Below are positions 1-10,697 of a stretch of 64,000 bases of DNA, piece by piece (the first letter of the stretch is position 1; each line of letters opens with the position of its first letter). The notes beneath the pieces were generated by a model, which saw only the letters and a program-made list of their open reading frames with translations, was not told the origin of the DNA and did not search any database. The stretch spans positions 496,001 through 560,000 of the forward strand of contig NZ_CP113949.1 in the NCBI RefSeq assembly GCF_026810445.1, read 5' to 3'. Made by a program: the position numbers and the translations under genes. This DNA is from Pseudomonas sp. BSw22131. GTDB lineage: Bacteria > Pseudomonadota > Gammaproteobacteria > Pseudomonadales > Pseudomonadaceae.

Positions 1-1020
1 GAGCTGTCGCCGCGCAACGTCCTAAAGAAAGTTCTGAAGCTCTACGCCGATCAAGGCTGGCAGCCGATTGTGGCGCCCGAGATGGAGTTTTACCTCACCA
101 AGCGCAGTGACGATCCCGACTATCCGTTACAGCCACCCATCGGCCGCTCTGGACGTCCGGAAACCGGTCGCCAATCGTTTTCCATCGAAGCCGCCAACGA
201 ATTCGATCCGCTGTTCGAAGACGTCTACGACTGGTGCGAGCTGCAGAATCTCGATCTCGACACGTTGATTCACGAAGACGGCACTGCGCAGATGGAAATC
301 AACTTCCGTCACGGTGATGCGCTTTCCCTGGCCGACCAGATTCTGGTGTTCAAGCGCACCATGCGCGAGGCCGCACTCAAACACGATGTTGCCGCGACGT
401 TCATGGCCAAGCCGATGACCGGTGAGCCGGGCAGCGCCATGCACCTGCACCAGAGCATCATCGACATCGAAACCGGCAAGAACATCTTCTCAAATGAAGA
501 CGGGACCATGAGTCAGTTGTTCCTGCACCACATCGGTGGCCTGCAAAAACTCATCCCCGAGCTGTTGCCGCTGTTCGCGCCCAACGTCAATTCGTTCCGC
601 CGTTTCCTACCGGATACTTCCGCGCCGGTGAACGTGGAGTGGGGCGAAGAAAACCGCACCGTCGGCCTGCGTGTCCCGGATGCCGGGCCGCAAAACCGTC
701 GGGTCGAGAACCGTCTGCCAGGCGCTGATGCCAATCCGTATCTGGCGATTGCGGCCAGCTTGTTGTGCGGATTCATCGGCATGGTCGAGGGTATGAATCC
801 CAGCGCGCCGGTGGTGGGCCGTGGTTACGAGCGTCGCAACCTGCGCTTGCCGTTGACCATCGAGGACGCGCTGGAGCGGATGGAAAACAGTAAGACCGTC
901 GAGAAGTACCTCGGCGAGAAATTCATTAAAGGCTACGTCGCGGTCAAGCGCGCCGAGCACGAAAACTTCAAACGCGTGATCAGTTCGTGGGAGCGGGAAT
1001 TCCTGCTTTTTGCCGTCTGA
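1..1020 (+). CDS. spuB: Glutamine synthetase family protein, gamma-glutamylpolyamine synthetase type (5' end outside window)
   Basis: The frame is open from base 1, so the gene starts upstream; 339 codons are visible of the roughly 450 usual for the family. The visible part covers most of the catalytic domain: the PEMEFYL strand near the left edge, the MHLHQS segment, the NRTVGLRVP segment and the RVENRLPGADANPYL region typical of GlnA-like ligases. Enzymes of this subgroup (PuuA/SpuB) join glutamate to putrescine or spermidine using ATP as the first step of polyamine breakdown. SpuC and the polyamine transporter follow at once on the same strand, which supports that role over ordinary nitrogen assimilation. 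The exact polyamine is not visible from sequence. Confidence 0.88.
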   Translation, partial: ELSPRNVLKKVLKLYADQGWQPIVAPEMEFYLTKRSDDPDYPLQPPIGRSGRPETGRQSFSIEAANEFDPLFEDVYDWCELQNLDLDTLIHEDGTAQMEINFRHGDALSLADQILVFKRTMREAALKHDVAATFMAKPMTGEPGSAMHLHQSIIDIETGKNIFSNEDGTMSQLFLHHIGGLQKLIPELLPLFAPNVNSFRRFLPDTSAPVNVEWGEENRTVGLRVPDAGPQNRRVENRLPGADANPYLAIAASLLCGFIGMVEGMNPSAPVVGRGYERRNLRLPLTIEDALERMENSKTVEKYLGEKFIKGYVAVKRAEHENFKRVISSWEREFLLFAV

Positions 1021-1095
1021 CGATCTCAGGCGCCGACCGACCTGCACAACCAGGTCCGCAGTGCCTGAACGCAATACCCGAATCTGGAGCGCTAC

Positions 1096-2460
1096 ATGAG
1101 TTCGAACAACCCGCAAACTCTCGAATGGCAGACCCTCAGCAGCGAGCATCACCTGGCGCCGTTCAGCGACTTCAAACAGCTTAAAGAGAAAGGCCCGCGC
1201 ATCATCACCCACGCCAAGGGTGTTTACCTCTGGGACAGTGAAGGCAACAAGATTCTCGACGGCATGGCTGGCCTGTGGTGTGTAGCCATCGGCTATGGCC
1301 GGGAAGAGCTGGCCGATGCCGCCAGCAAGCAAATGCGTGAATTGCCCTACTACAACATGTTCTTCCAGACTGCCCACCCGCCTGCATTGCAACTGGCCAA
1401 AGCCATCTCCGACGTCGCGCCTGAAGGCATGAACCATGTGTTTTTCACCGGCTCCGGCTCAGAGGGCAACGACACTGTGCTGCGTATGGTTCGCCATTAC
1501 TGGGCAATCAAGGGCAAGCCGAGCAAGAAAGTCATCATCAGCCGCGTCAACGGTTATCACGGATCGACGGTTGCCGGCGCGAGCCTGGGCGGGATGGCCT
1601 ACATGCACGAGCAAGGCGACTTGCCGATCCCGGGTATCGTGCACATTCCCCAGCCGTACTGGTTTGGCGAAGGCGGCGACATGACGCCGGACGAGTTTGG
1701 TGTCTGGGCGGCCGAGCAATTGGAGAAGAAGATCCTTGAGCTGGGCGTCGACAACGTGGGCGCTTTCATCGCCGAGCCGATTCAGGGCGCAGGCGGCGTG
1801 ATCGTTCCGCCCGACACCTACTGGCCCAAGATCAAAGAGATCCTCGCCAAATACGACATTCTGTTTGCGGCTGACGAAGTGATCTGTGGTTTCGGCCGCA
1901 CCGGGGAGTGGTTCGGCAGCGATTTCTACGGCCTCAAGCCAGACTTGATGACCATCGCCAAAGGCCTGACATCGGGCTATATCCCCATGGGCGGCGTGAT
2001 CGTGCGCGATGAGTTCGTCGCGGTGCTCAACGAGGGCGGCGATTTCAACCACGGATTCACCTACTCCGGTCATCCGGTGTCGGCGGCAGTGGGGCTTGAG
2101 AACATCCGCATCCTGCGCGACGAAAAAATCGTTGAAAGGGTGAAAGCTGAAACGGCACCATACTTGCAAAAGCGTCTACGAGAGCTGAGCGATCACCCGC
2201 TGGTGGGGGAAGTGCGCGGTGTGGGGCTGCTGGGTGCCATTGAACTGGTGCAGGAAAAAGCCACTCGCAAACGTTTTGAAGGCAAAGGCGCCGGCATGAT
2301 GTGCCGCACTTTTTGCTTCAATAACGGCCTGATCATGCGGGCGGTCGGGGACACGATGATTATCTCGCCGCCGCTTGTGATCAGCTTTGCCGAGATCGAC
2401 GAGTTGATCGAGAAGGCGCGCAAGTGCCTGGACCTGACGTTCGAAGCGTTGCAAGCGTGA
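1096..2460 (+). CDS. spuC: Polyamine:pyruvate aminotransferase, class III PLP-dependent
   Basis: This 454-residue protein is full length for the class III omega-aminotransferases. GSGSEGNDT (PLP phosphate contact), DEVICGFGRTG and TIAKGLTSGYIPMGG with the Schiff-base Lys (residue 289) are all present. SpuC of P. aeruginosa transfers the amino group of putrescine, cadaverine or spermidine to pyruvate. The start ATG has GGAG at 1084-1087. The gene follows the glutamine-synthetase-like gene by 75 bases and precedes the transporter genes, so it is probably co-transcribed with spuB. A REP pair then separates it from spuD. It could also use beta-alanine or related amines, because specificity in this family is broad. 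Confidence 0.92.
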   Translation: MSSNNPQTLEWQTLSSEHHLAPFSDFKQLKEKGPRIITHAKGVYLWDSEGNKILDGMAGLWCVAIGYGREELADAASKQMRELPYYNMFFQTAHPPALQLAKAISDVAPEGMNHVFFTGSGSEGNDTVLRMVRHYWAIKGKPSKKVIISRVNGYHGSTVAGASLGGMAYMHEQGDLPIPGIVHIPQPYWFGEGGDMTPDEFGVWAAEQLEKKILELGVDNVGAFIAEPIQGAGGVIVPPDTYWPKIKEILAKYDILFAADEVICGFGRTGEWFGSDFYGLKPDLMTIAKGLTSGYIPMGGVIVRDEFVAVLNEGGDFNHGFTYSGHPVSAAVGLENIRILRDEKIVERVKAETAPYLQKRLRELSDHPLVGEVRGVGLLGAIELVQEKATRKRFEGKGAGMMCRTFCFNNGLIMRAVGDTMIISPPLVISFAEIDELIEKARKCLDLTFEALQA

Positions 2461-2471
2461 ATGACGATTAG

Positions 2472-2562
2472 CTGTAGGAGCGCGCTTGCCCGCGAAATCG
2501 TTGGGTCAGATACGACAATGTCGACCGACCCGACATAATCGCGGGCAAGCGCGCTCCTACAG
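2472..2562. repeat. REP pair (inverted), GCGCGCTTGCCCGCGA class
   Basis: Left arm CTGTAGGAGCGCGCTTGCCC and its near-perfect inverted copy, ending GGGCAAGCGCGCTCCTACAG, are separated by about 40 bases. This is the layout of Pseudomonas REP doublets. It fills most of the gap between spuC and spuD and may stabilise or separate the two transcripts. Confidence 0.85.
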
Positions 2563-2690
2563 GGCGGTATTGATCAGACAGTCATGTGCAGTTTCATGAA
2601 CGCCGGCTTGAAAGATCACTTTGGAAATTGCCAGACTACTGGCTAGAAGCCGCTACCCTAACGGTCGTGATTAATATTGGAGCTGTACGC

Positions 2691-3788
2691 ATGAAGATAT
2701 TTGGCAAAACCCTCCTCGCGCTATCGCTGATGGGCGCAGTGGCCGCAGCTGCTCAGGCCGACGACAAAGTGCTCCACGTCTACAACTGGTCCGACTACAT
2801 CGCACCGAACACCATCGCCGATTTCGAAAAAGAGTCGGGCATCAAAGTCGTCTACGACGTGTTCGACAGCAATGAAACCCTGGAAGCCAAGCTGCTCGCG
2901 GGCAAGTCCGGTTACGACATCGTCGTGCCGTCCAACAACTTCCTCGCCAAACAGATCAAAGCCGGCGTGTACCAGGAGCTCGACAAGACCAAGCTCTCCA
3001 ACTACAAAAATCTCAATCCTGCGCTGCTCAAGGCCGTGTCGGTCAGCGATCCGGACAACAAGCACGCCTTCCCGTACATGTGGGGTTCGATCGGTATTGG
3101 CTTCAACGCCGAGAAGGTCAAGGCCGCCCTGGGTGCCGATGCCCCCGTGGATTCCTGGGACTTGCTGTTCAAGCCTGAAAACGCAGCCAAGCTGAAGAAG
3201 TGCGGCATCAGCTTCCTCGATTCGCCAACCGAAATGTTGCCGGTCGCGCTGCACTACCTGGGCTTGCCAACCGATTCCCAGAAGAAAGAAGACATCGCCA
3301 AAGCCGAAGATCTGTTCAAGAAGATTCGTCCTTCGGTCACCTACTTTCACTCCTCCAAGTACATCTCAGACCTGGCAAACGGCAACATCTGCGTAGCCGT
3401 GGGTTACTCGGGTGACATCTATCAGGCCAAGGCGCGTGCTGAAGAAGCGGGCGGCAAGGTCAAGGTCAGCTACAACATTCCGAAAGAAGGTGCTGGCAGC
3501 TTCTACGACATGATCGCGATCCCTAAAGACGCCGAAAACGTCGAAGGCGCCTACAAGTTCATGAACTTCATCCTGCAGCCCAAAGTCATGGCCGAGATCA
3601 CCAACGCCGTGCACTTCCCGAACGGCAACGCCGCTGCGACCGAGTTCGTCGACAAGGACATCACCTCTGACCCAGGCGTATATCCACCTGCTGACGTGCT
3701 GGCGAAACTGTACGCAATCGCTGACCTGCCTGCGGCAACGCAGCGGATCATGACGCGCAGCTGGACCAACATTAAATCGGGTAAGTAA
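2691..3788 (+). CDS. spuD: Periplasmic polyamine-binding protein, putrescine type
   Basis: 365 residues with an N-terminal signal peptide ending AAAAQA-DD, followed by the VYNWSDYI and [20 protein letters not shown] segments typical of PotD/PotF. The ATG at 2691 is preferred over upstream in-frame codons because it begins the signal peptide and has GGAG at 2679-2682. In P. aeruginosa, SpuD binds putrescine and SpuE spermidine. One pocket residue, Phe in SpuD against Trp in SpuE, is held to decide this. Here the segment reads GSFYDM with Phe271, matching the SpuD type. It should deliver ligand to SpuF/G/H. Confidence 0.92.
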   Translation: MKIFGKTLLALSLMGAVAAAAQADDKVLHVYNWSDYIAPNTIADFEKESGIKVVYDVFDSNETLEAKLLAGKSGYDIVVPSNNFLAKQIKAGVYQELDKTKLSNYKNLNPALLKAVSVSDPDNKHAFPYMWGSIGIGFNAEKVKAALGADAPVDSWDLLFKPENAAKLKKCGISFLDSPTEMLPVALHYLGLPTDSQKKEDIAKAEDLFKKIRPSVTYFHSSKYISDLANGNICVAVGYSGDIYQAKARAEEAGGKVKVSYNIPKEGAGSFYDMIAIPKDAENVEGAYKFMNFILQPKVMAEITNAVHFPNGNAAATEFVDKDITSDPGVYPPADVLAKLYAIADLPAATQRIMTRSWTNIKSGK

Positions 3789-3821
3789 GCCGGTTTACGT
3801 CGTCCCCGACGACGCAAACCC

Positions 3822-3900
3822 CTGTAGGAGCGAACTTGTTCGCGATGCGGTGTCACTGAAACACCGTATTGATTTCTCGCCAACAAGTTAGCTCCTACAG
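3822..3900. repeat. REP pair (inverted), GCGAACTTGTTCGCGA class
   Basis: Arm CTGTAGGAGCGAACTTGTTC and a diverged inverted partner ending AAGTTAGCTCCTACAG lie between the two binding-protein genes. The pair sits within a polyamine transport transcript and is a different REP subclass from the one before spuD. Confidence 0.82.
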
Positions 3901-3919
3901 GTCCCGTGCTGGCCACTAA

Positions 3920-5029
<1,110 letters not shown>

Positions 5030-5084
5030 ATACCTAGCGCCCGGCCATGCAGGCCGGGTTGCACACCCGTTGGGAGTTTCACCC

Positions 5085-6227
5085 ATGGCAGTTGCCTCCG
5101 GCGCCTACAAAAAAGCCCTCGAAGGCGATCAGCAACCCAAGCAGGTGCTGGTCAAAATCGACCGCGTCACGAAAAAATTCGACGAGACGGTTGCTGTGGA
5201 CGATGTGTCTCTGCAGATCAACAAGGGCGAGATATTCGCCTTGCTCGGCGGCTCTGGCTCGGGCAAGTCCACGCTGCTGCGCATGCTGGCAGGCTTTGAG
5301 CGTCCTACCGAAGGCCGCATTTACCTCGATGGCGTCGACATTACCGACATGCCGCCGTACGAGCGTCCGATCAACATGATGTTCCAGTCCTACGCGCTCT
5401 TTCCGCATATGACCGTGGCGCAGAACATCGCTTTCGGCTTGCAGCAGGACAAGCTGCCCAAAAGTGAGGTCCAAACCCGCGTCGACGAAATGCTCAAGCT
5501 GGTGCAGATGACCCAGTACGCCAAGCGCAAGCCACACCAGCTGTCCGGCGGGCAGCGTCAGCGTGTGGCACTGGCGCGCTCACTGGCGAAAAAGCCCAAG
5601 CTGTTGCTACTCGACGAGCCGATGGGCGCGCTGGACAAGAAACTGCGCTCACAGATGCAGCTGGAACTGGTGGAAATCATCGAGCGGGTCGGTGTGACCT
5701 GCGTGATGGTGACGCACGACCAGGAAGAAGCCATGACCATGGCCCAGCGCATTGCGATCATGCACCTGGGCTGGATCGCGCAAATCGGCAGCCCGGTCGA
5801 CATCTACGAGACACCGACCAGCCGCCTGGTGTGTGAGTTCATCGGCAACGTCAACCTGTTCGACGGCGAGGTGATCGAGGACATGGAAGGCCACGCGCTG
5901 ATCCGCAGCCCTGAGCTGGAGCGTGAGATCTACGTCGGCCACGGCGTCAGTACGTCGCTGGAAGACAAGCACATCACTTACGCCATTCGCCCGGAAAAGC
6001 TGCTGATCACCACTGAACAGCCGACCTACGAGTACAACTGGTCGCGTGGCAAGGTGCATGACATCGCCTACCTCGGCGGCCACTCGGTGTTCTACGTGAA
6101 ACTGGCTTGCGGCAAGCTGGTGCAGTCCTTTGTCGCCAACGCCGAGCGTCGCGGCGCAAGACCCACCTGGGACGACGAAGTCTATGTCTGGTGGGAAGAC
6201 GATTCCGGCGTGGTACTGCGCTCATGA
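5085..6227 (+). CDS. spuF: Polyamine ABC transporter ATP-binding protein
   Basis: 380 residues. Walker A GGSGSGKST, the signature LSGGQRQRVAL, Walker B LLLLDEPMGALD and the switch histidine in VMVTHDQEEAMT are all present. A C-terminal TOBE-type domain follows from about residue 290. The ATG at 5085 was chosen because GGGAG lies eight bases before it; a more upstream in-frame codon adds only MGVSP. As PotG/SpuF it powers putrescine and spermidine import from the cytoplasmic face. Its stop overlaps the next start as ATGA, so translation with spuG is coupled. Confidence 0.93.
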   Translation: MAVASGAYKKALEGDQQPKQVLVKIDRVTKKFDETVAVDDVSLQINKGEIFALLGGSGSGKSTLLRMLAGFERPTEGRIYLDGVDITDMPPYERPINMMFQSYALFPHMTVAQNIAFGLQQDKLPKSEVQTRVDEMLKLVQMTQYAKRKPHQLSGGQRQRVALARSLAKKPKLLLLDEPMGALDKKLRSQMQLELVEIIERVGVTCVMVTHDQEEAMTMAQRIAIMHLGWIAQIGSPVDIYETPTSRLVCEFIGNVNLFDGEVIEDMEGHALIRSPELEREIYVGHGVSTSLEDKHITYAIRPEKLLITTEQPTYEYNWSRGKVHDIAYLGGHSVFYVKLACGKLVQSFVANAERRGARPTWDDEVYVWWEDDSGVVLRS

Positions 6228-7144
6228 AACTGAGAAAGATTAAACGAGCGCTCGATCGAATAACCCCTAATGGCCGGCAGGTGGTCATTGGCGTTCCGTT
6301 TCTCTGGTTGTTTCTGTTTTTCGCGCTGCCGTTTCTGATCGTCATCAAGATCAGTTTCGCCGAGGCTGACGTCGCGATTCCGCCGTACACCGAGATATTC
6401 ACCTACGTCGAGCAGAAGCTCGACATCGTCCTCAACTTCGCCAACTACGCGCTGTTGACCGGCGACGACCTGTACATATCGGCGTATCTGGGCTCGCTGA
6501 AGATGGCGTTTTTCAGCACGCTGCTGTGCTTGCTGATCGGCTATCCAATGGCGTACGGCATCTCCATTGCGCGCAAGGAGATGCAAACCGTCTTGCTGCT
6601 GCTGATCATGATGCCGACCTGGACCGCTATCCTGATTCGCGTCTACGCGTGGATGGGCATTCTCAGCAACAACGGCCTGCTCAATGCGTTCCTGATGTGG
6701 CTGGGGCTGATCAACGAACCGTTGCAGATCCTCAATACCAACCTGGCGGTTTATATCGGCGTCGTTTACAGCTATCTGCCGTTCATGATCCTGCCGCTTT
6801 ACGCCAACCTGGTGAAACACGATCAGAGCCTGCTGGAGGCTGCTTCCGATTTGGGTTCGAGCACGTTCAACAGCTTCTGGAAAATCACCGTGCCGCTGTC
6901 CAAGAACGGCATCATCGCCGGCTGCATGCTGGTGTTCATTCCGGTGGTGGGCGAGTTCGTTATTCCTGAGCTGCTGGGCGGCCCCGAGACGCTGATGATC
7001 GGTAAAGTCCTGTGGCAAGAGTTCTTCAATAACCGAGACTGGCCGGTGGCTTCCGCGCTGGCGGTGGTGATGCTGTTGATCCTCATCGTGCCGATCATTC
7101 TGTTCAACCGCAGCCAGGCCAAAGAGCTGGAGGGCAAAGCATGA
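6224..7144 (+). CDS. spuG: Polyamine ABC transporter permease (PotH type)
   Basis: 306 residues with about six hydrophobic segments. The EAA-type loop (LLEAASDLGSSTFNSFWKITVPLS, split by the coupling helix) that docks with the ATPase is visible. The start overlaps the spuF stop (ATGA), and the stop overlaps the spuH start. A longer upstream frame exists but would run inside spuF and is not needed. It forms the inner-membrane channel together with SpuH. Confidence 0.92.
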   Translation: MKLRKIKRALDRITPNGRQVVIGVPFLWLFLFFALPFLIVIKISFAEADVAIPPYTEIFTYVEQKLDIVLNFANYALLTGDDLYISAYLGSLKMAFFSTLLCLLIGYPMAYGISIARKEMQTVLLLLIMMPTWTAILIRVYAWMGILSNNGLLNAFLMWLGLINEPLQILNTNLAVYIGVVYSYLPFMILPLYANLVKHDQSLLEAASDLGSSTFNSFWKITVPLSKNGIIAGCMLVFIPVVGEFVIPELLGGPETLMIGKVLWQEFFNNRDWPVASALAVVMLLILIVPIILFNRSQAKELEGKA

Positions 7145-8025
7145 GAGGCTTCCGATTCTCGAACCTGATGTTGGTCCTGGGCCTGATTTTCATCTACGCG
7201 CCCATGGTCATTCTGGTGATTTACTCGTTCAACGCCTCCAAGCTGGTGACAGTCTGGGGCGGCTGGTCCGTGAAGTGGTATGTCGGCCTGCTCGACAACA
7301 CGCAACTGATGAGCGCGGTCATGCGCTCGCTGGAGATCGCCTGTTACACGGCGATTGCGGCCGTGGCATTGGGCACCATGGCGGCATTTGTGCTGACCCG
7401 TATCACCCATTTCAAGGGACGCACGTTCTTTGGCGGGCTGGTGACGGCGCCACTGGTGATGCCGGAAGTGATCACCGGCCTGTCGCTGTTGCTGCTGTTT
7501 GTGGCGATGGCGCAGTTGATCGGCTGGCCGCAGGAACGCGGCGTCGTCACCATCTGGATCGCCCACACGACCTTCTGCGCGGCCTACGTGGCCGTCGTGG
7601 TGTCGGCGCGCTTGCGCGAGCTGGACATGTCGATTGAAGAGGCTGCCATGGACTTGGGAGCGCGGCCATGGAAGGTGTTTCTCCTGATCACCATTCCGAT
7701 GATCGCGCCGTCTCTGGCAGCGGGGGCGATGATGTCGTTCGCGCTGTCGCTGGATGACCTGGTGCTGGCCAGCTTTGTGTCAGGCCCGGGATCTACGACC
7801 TTGCCGATGGAAGTGTTCTCGGCCGTACGTCTGGGCGTGAAGCCTGAGATCAACGCGGTGGCGAGCCTGATTCTGCTGGCGGTGTCGATGGCGACCTTTC
7901 TGGTGTGGTTCTTCAGCCGTCGGGCCGAGAACAACCGTAAGAAAGCCATTCAACTGGCCATCGAGGAAGCCGCAGCCAACACCTATCAACAGCCCGACCC
8001 ACGCCGCGCCGCTGCGCCGGTTTGA
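7141..8025 (+). CDS. spuH: Polyamine ABC transporter permease (PotI type)
   Basis: 294 residues, multi-spanning, with the EAA motif as IEEAAMDLGARPWKVFLLITIP. It begins within the spuG stop codon (ATGA), giving a tightly coupled F-G-H set. The C-terminal 25 or so residues are charged and cytoplasmic. A REP pair follows directly, so this is probably the last gene of the transport operon. Confidence 0.92.
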   Translation: MRGFRFSNLMLVLGLIFIYAPMVILVIYSFNASKLVTVWGGWSVKWYVGLLDNTQLMSAVMRSLEIACYTAIAAVALGTMAAFVLTRITHFKGRTFFGGLVTAPLVMPEVITGLSLLLLFVAMAQLIGWPQERGVVTIWIAHTTFCAAYVAVVVSARLRELDMSIEEAAMDLGARPWKVFLLITIPMIAPSLAAGAMMSFALSLDDLVLASFVSGPGSTTLPMEVFSAVRLGVKPEINAVASLILLAVSMATFLVWFFSRRAENNRKKAIQLAIEEAAANTYQQPDPRRAAAPV

Positions 8026-8062
8026 TCAACGATCGATAACCTGTTGGATGAGCAGGTCACTT

Positions 8063-8152
8063 CTGTAGGAGCGAATTTATTCGCGAGCAATGGTCCAGGC
8101 GATGGAGATGTGTCGCCGTGTTGGCCTCTCCCGAATGAATTCGCTCCTACAG
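8063..8152. repeat. REP pair (inverted) between convergent spuH and acylase genes
   Basis: CTGTAGGAGCGAATTTATTC and an inverted partner ending GAATTCGCTCCTACAG lie between two converging genes. No separate U-tract terminator is visible here, so the doublet may serve as the transcript boundary. Confidence 0.82.
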
Positions 8153-8166
8153 AATTCCAGCTTTGC

Positions 8167-10554
8167 TCAGTTCCCCGGCACCAACCGCAGCGTCGATTTC
8201 GTATTCTGCGCCACATCCTTTTCGCTGAAGCGCTCAGGCACGTACTCGCCTTTGACGTACTTTTCTGCCTGATCTGAATAGTGCTCGTCGAACAACACAC
8301 CGCTCTGTCCTACCGGATTGATCCCCAATGCATGCGCAGGGTCGGCGAAGTCGATCAGGCGGCGCGTGGATGGGCCGTAAGTCACCGGCCAAGGGGCGGA
8401 GGTGAGGCGTGCTGACAGATTGTTGGGTACTTCGTGAGTGCCCGGCGCAGCGAAAGGACCGACGTTGAACAGCATGTCCAGCGGCTGCTGGCGTCCCAGC
8501 GGATGCTCATGAGTCAGGGTGTGCGCTTTTCCCCACATCCATTCATCAGGGTTTGCGCCGTACAGGGACTGCAAGTGCGAAACCGTGGAGTGCCAAGCCA
8601 TTTTGACCGTATTGCCCCGACTTTCTTCGGCGGGCGAGTTGCGGTTGTTCCACCACGGCGAGTGCTCGTCGGCGGCCAGCCGGGGCAGCGCGCTGTCGAG
8701 CACGCGGGTCGATAACAGGGTATCGAACAGGCCATCCCCCAACTGGTCCCTAAACACCTTCTCTGTCAGGTCGTACAAAAACTGGTTGAACAGCGTGGCG
8801 CCCACCGAATCCACCCCGTACTCGCCATTCCACTGGGCCAGACGCTCTACAAGGTCATGCTCTTGCGGATCGCTGACCACTTGACGCAGCACAGGCAGCA
8901 AAGGCTTGAGAATGGTCTGCGCGTAGTCGGTTCGAGTACCCAGTTGCAGTTTTTTGCTGTTGTCCACGTCCCATTTCACCGAGGGGTCCGCTAACTGTCT
9001 GCTCAGTTGCTGCCCGCGTTCGGCGAGGTTGTAGTAGCCCGGGATTTCCATTCCGGTGGGGGAGACGGGCTGGAAGTTGGCCGACACGATATAGCCGCGT
9101 GCAGGGTTTTCCTCCTGCGGGTTGGCGCTGAAGGGGTAAAAACCATCCTTGTCGGCGTCGGTGCTGCTGCCATTCAGAATGAACGCGGGATTCACCCCGG
9201 CCGGCCTCTTCGGCAGTTGCGCCGCTGCCCACCAGCCGATATCGCCTTTCGCATTGGCCCAGACCACGTTCAAACCCGGTGACTGAATCTTCTCGGCGGC
9301 GCTGCGCATTTTGTCTCGAGTGTCGGCGCGATTGGCCTCGTAAAAGCCTTGCAGAACAGGATTTTCGGACTCGAGGAACGACCACCACATCGCAATCGGC
9401 GTATTGCCAGCGTTGCTGCCCAACGCATCGTTGATGATCGGGCCGTGAGGCGATCGGCGCAGCGTCAGCGTGACCGAGGTTCCACCTTTAACGCTGATGT
9501 GCTCGTCGCGCGAAGTCATGTCGGCCCAGGCGCCGTGGTACCAGACCTGATTGGGGTTGTCGGGGTTGGTTTTCTCGGCGATCAGGTCCAGATCGTCGTT
9601 CTGGAACATGGTCAGGCTCCAGCCAAAATCCAGGTTATGCCCCAGCAACGCGAACGGATTGAGCGCCTGAAAGTGCCCGTACAGCTCAAAACCCGGTGCC
9701 GACAGCTGTGCTTCGTACCACACCGAGGGCACCGAAAAACGAATGTGCGGATCCCCCGCCAGCAGCGGTTTACCGCTTTTGGTGCGGCTGCCCGAAACCG
9801 CCCAGGCGTTGCTGCCTTCAAATTGTGGCAGTCCGGCTTTTTCCAGTGCCTGCTCGCTGAGCAATGCGAGGTCGTTCAGGCCTTTCCAGTCGTTGCTGCC
9901 CAGCGTCGGCGGCTGGCCCAACGCGCCTTGCGGCTTCCAGTCGAGGTCAAAGATTTTCAGGTAATCGGGGCCGAGTTGGTCACGTACGTAGGTTAGCAGC
10001 GGTTCTGTGCGAAACGCAGCCGCGAAGCTGTAGGCCAGATAACCGCCGATGCTCAAGGTGTCTTCAGCCGTGAACGGCCGTTCATTGATGCCAAGCAGGT
10101 CGAACTCGATCGGTTTGGCGTGCGTGTTCTGGTACTGATTCACGCCGTCCAGGTAGGCTTGCAGCGCCAGCCACTGCGGGGTGTTTTTATCCTGTTTGGC
10201 GACATACGCGTCGGCGTGCTCACGAATGCGCAGACTGCGAAACAGCCGGTCGGTGTCCAGCAGCTTGGGCCCCAGCACCTCAGCAAGTTCGCCCCGGGCC
10301 AGGCGCCGCAGCATTTCCATCTGGAACAACCGGTCCTGGGCGTGCACGTAACCCAGTGCGCGATACAGGTCTGCCTCATTCTGGGCCTCGATATGCGGCA
10401 CGCCGCGCTCGTCGTAACGCACACTGACGGGCGCCTGCAAGTGCGTCAGCGCTGTTTCGCCCGTTCGCACCGGCTGTTTGCTGTGGATATACCAGGTGCT
10501 GCCGCCAGCAATGAACACGACCAGTACAGCGAAGACGATAAGGCTGCGTTTCAT
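8167..10554 (-). CDS. hacB: Penicillin-acylase family N-terminal serine hydrolase, acyl-homoserine-lactone acylase (HacB-like)
   Basis: 795 residues, with an N-terminal hydrophobic segment (LIVFAVLVVFIAGG) for export. The family normally self-cleaves before a serine that becomes the nucleophile; here EGSNAWAVSG places it at Ser248, preceded by a linker. The alpha-subunit region (RYDERGVPHIEA, YVHAQDRLFQMEMLRR) and the beta-subunit region (GHNLDFGWSLT) are intact. The ATG at 10554 is preferred over a TTG four codons upstream, although neither has a clear ribosome site. From memory, PAO1 has the AHL acylase HacB (PA0305) next to spuH, and this order matches. Substrate range is inferred; other N-acyl amides are possible. 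Confidence 0.83.
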   Translation of the reverse strand: MKRSLIVFAVLVVFIAGGSTWYIHSKQPVRTGETALTHLQAPVSVRYDERGVPHIEAQNEADLYRALGYVHAQDRLFQMEMLRRLARGELAEVLGPKLLDTDRLFRSLRIREHADAYVAKQDKNTPQWLALQAYLDGVNQYQNTHAKPIEFDLLGINERPFTAEDTLSIGGYLAYSFAAAFRTEPLLTYVRDQLGPDYLKIFDLDWKPQGALGQPPTLGSNDWKGLNDLALLSEQALEKAGLPQFEGSNAWAVSGSRTKSGKPLLAGDPHIRFSVPSVWYEAQLSAPGFELYGHFQALNPFALLGHNLDFGWSLTMFQNDDLDLIAEKTNPDNPNQVWYHGAWADMTSRDEHISVKGGTSVTLTLRRSPHGPIINDALGSNAGNTPIAMWWSFLESENPVLQGFYEANRADTRDKMRSAAEKIQSPGLNVVWANAKGDIGWWAAAQLPKRPAGVNPAFILNGSSTDADKDGFYPFSANPQEENPARGYIVSANFQPVSPTGMEIPGYYNLAERGQQLSRQLADPSVKWDVDNSKKLQLGTRTDYAQTILKPLLPVLRQVVSDPQEHDLVERLAQWNGEYGVDSVGATLFNQFLYDLTEKVFRDQLGDGLFDTLLSTRVLDSALPRLAADEHSPWWNNRNSPAEESRGNTVKMAWHSTVSHLQSLYGANPDEWMWGKAHTLTHEHPLGRQQPLDMLFNVGPFAAPGTHEVPNNLSARLTSAPWPVTYGPSTRRLIDFADPAHALGINPVGQSGVLFDEHYSDQAEKYVKGEYVPERFSEKDVAQNTKSTLRLVPGN

Positions 10555-10697
10555 GCGAGGGCTCAAAAGGTGATTGAGAAAGATTTGCAGGCTACAGATT
10601 TACGATGCGGCTGGGTAGACGGCCTGACTGCTTGAGACTCCCGATCATGCTGCACTTTCGATTAAGCTCAGGCTCATTCCCGATCAGAGTGTTGGCA

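Noticed and set aside
2472..2562. REP doublets as intrinsic terminators
   Set aside because: The arms form long hairpins but no T run follows; they are better called REP elements, though they may affect transcript ends.
2586..2690. Longer SpuD start
   Set aside because: The extra 35 residues precede a normal signal peptide and lack a ribosome site; the ATG at 2691 is well placed.
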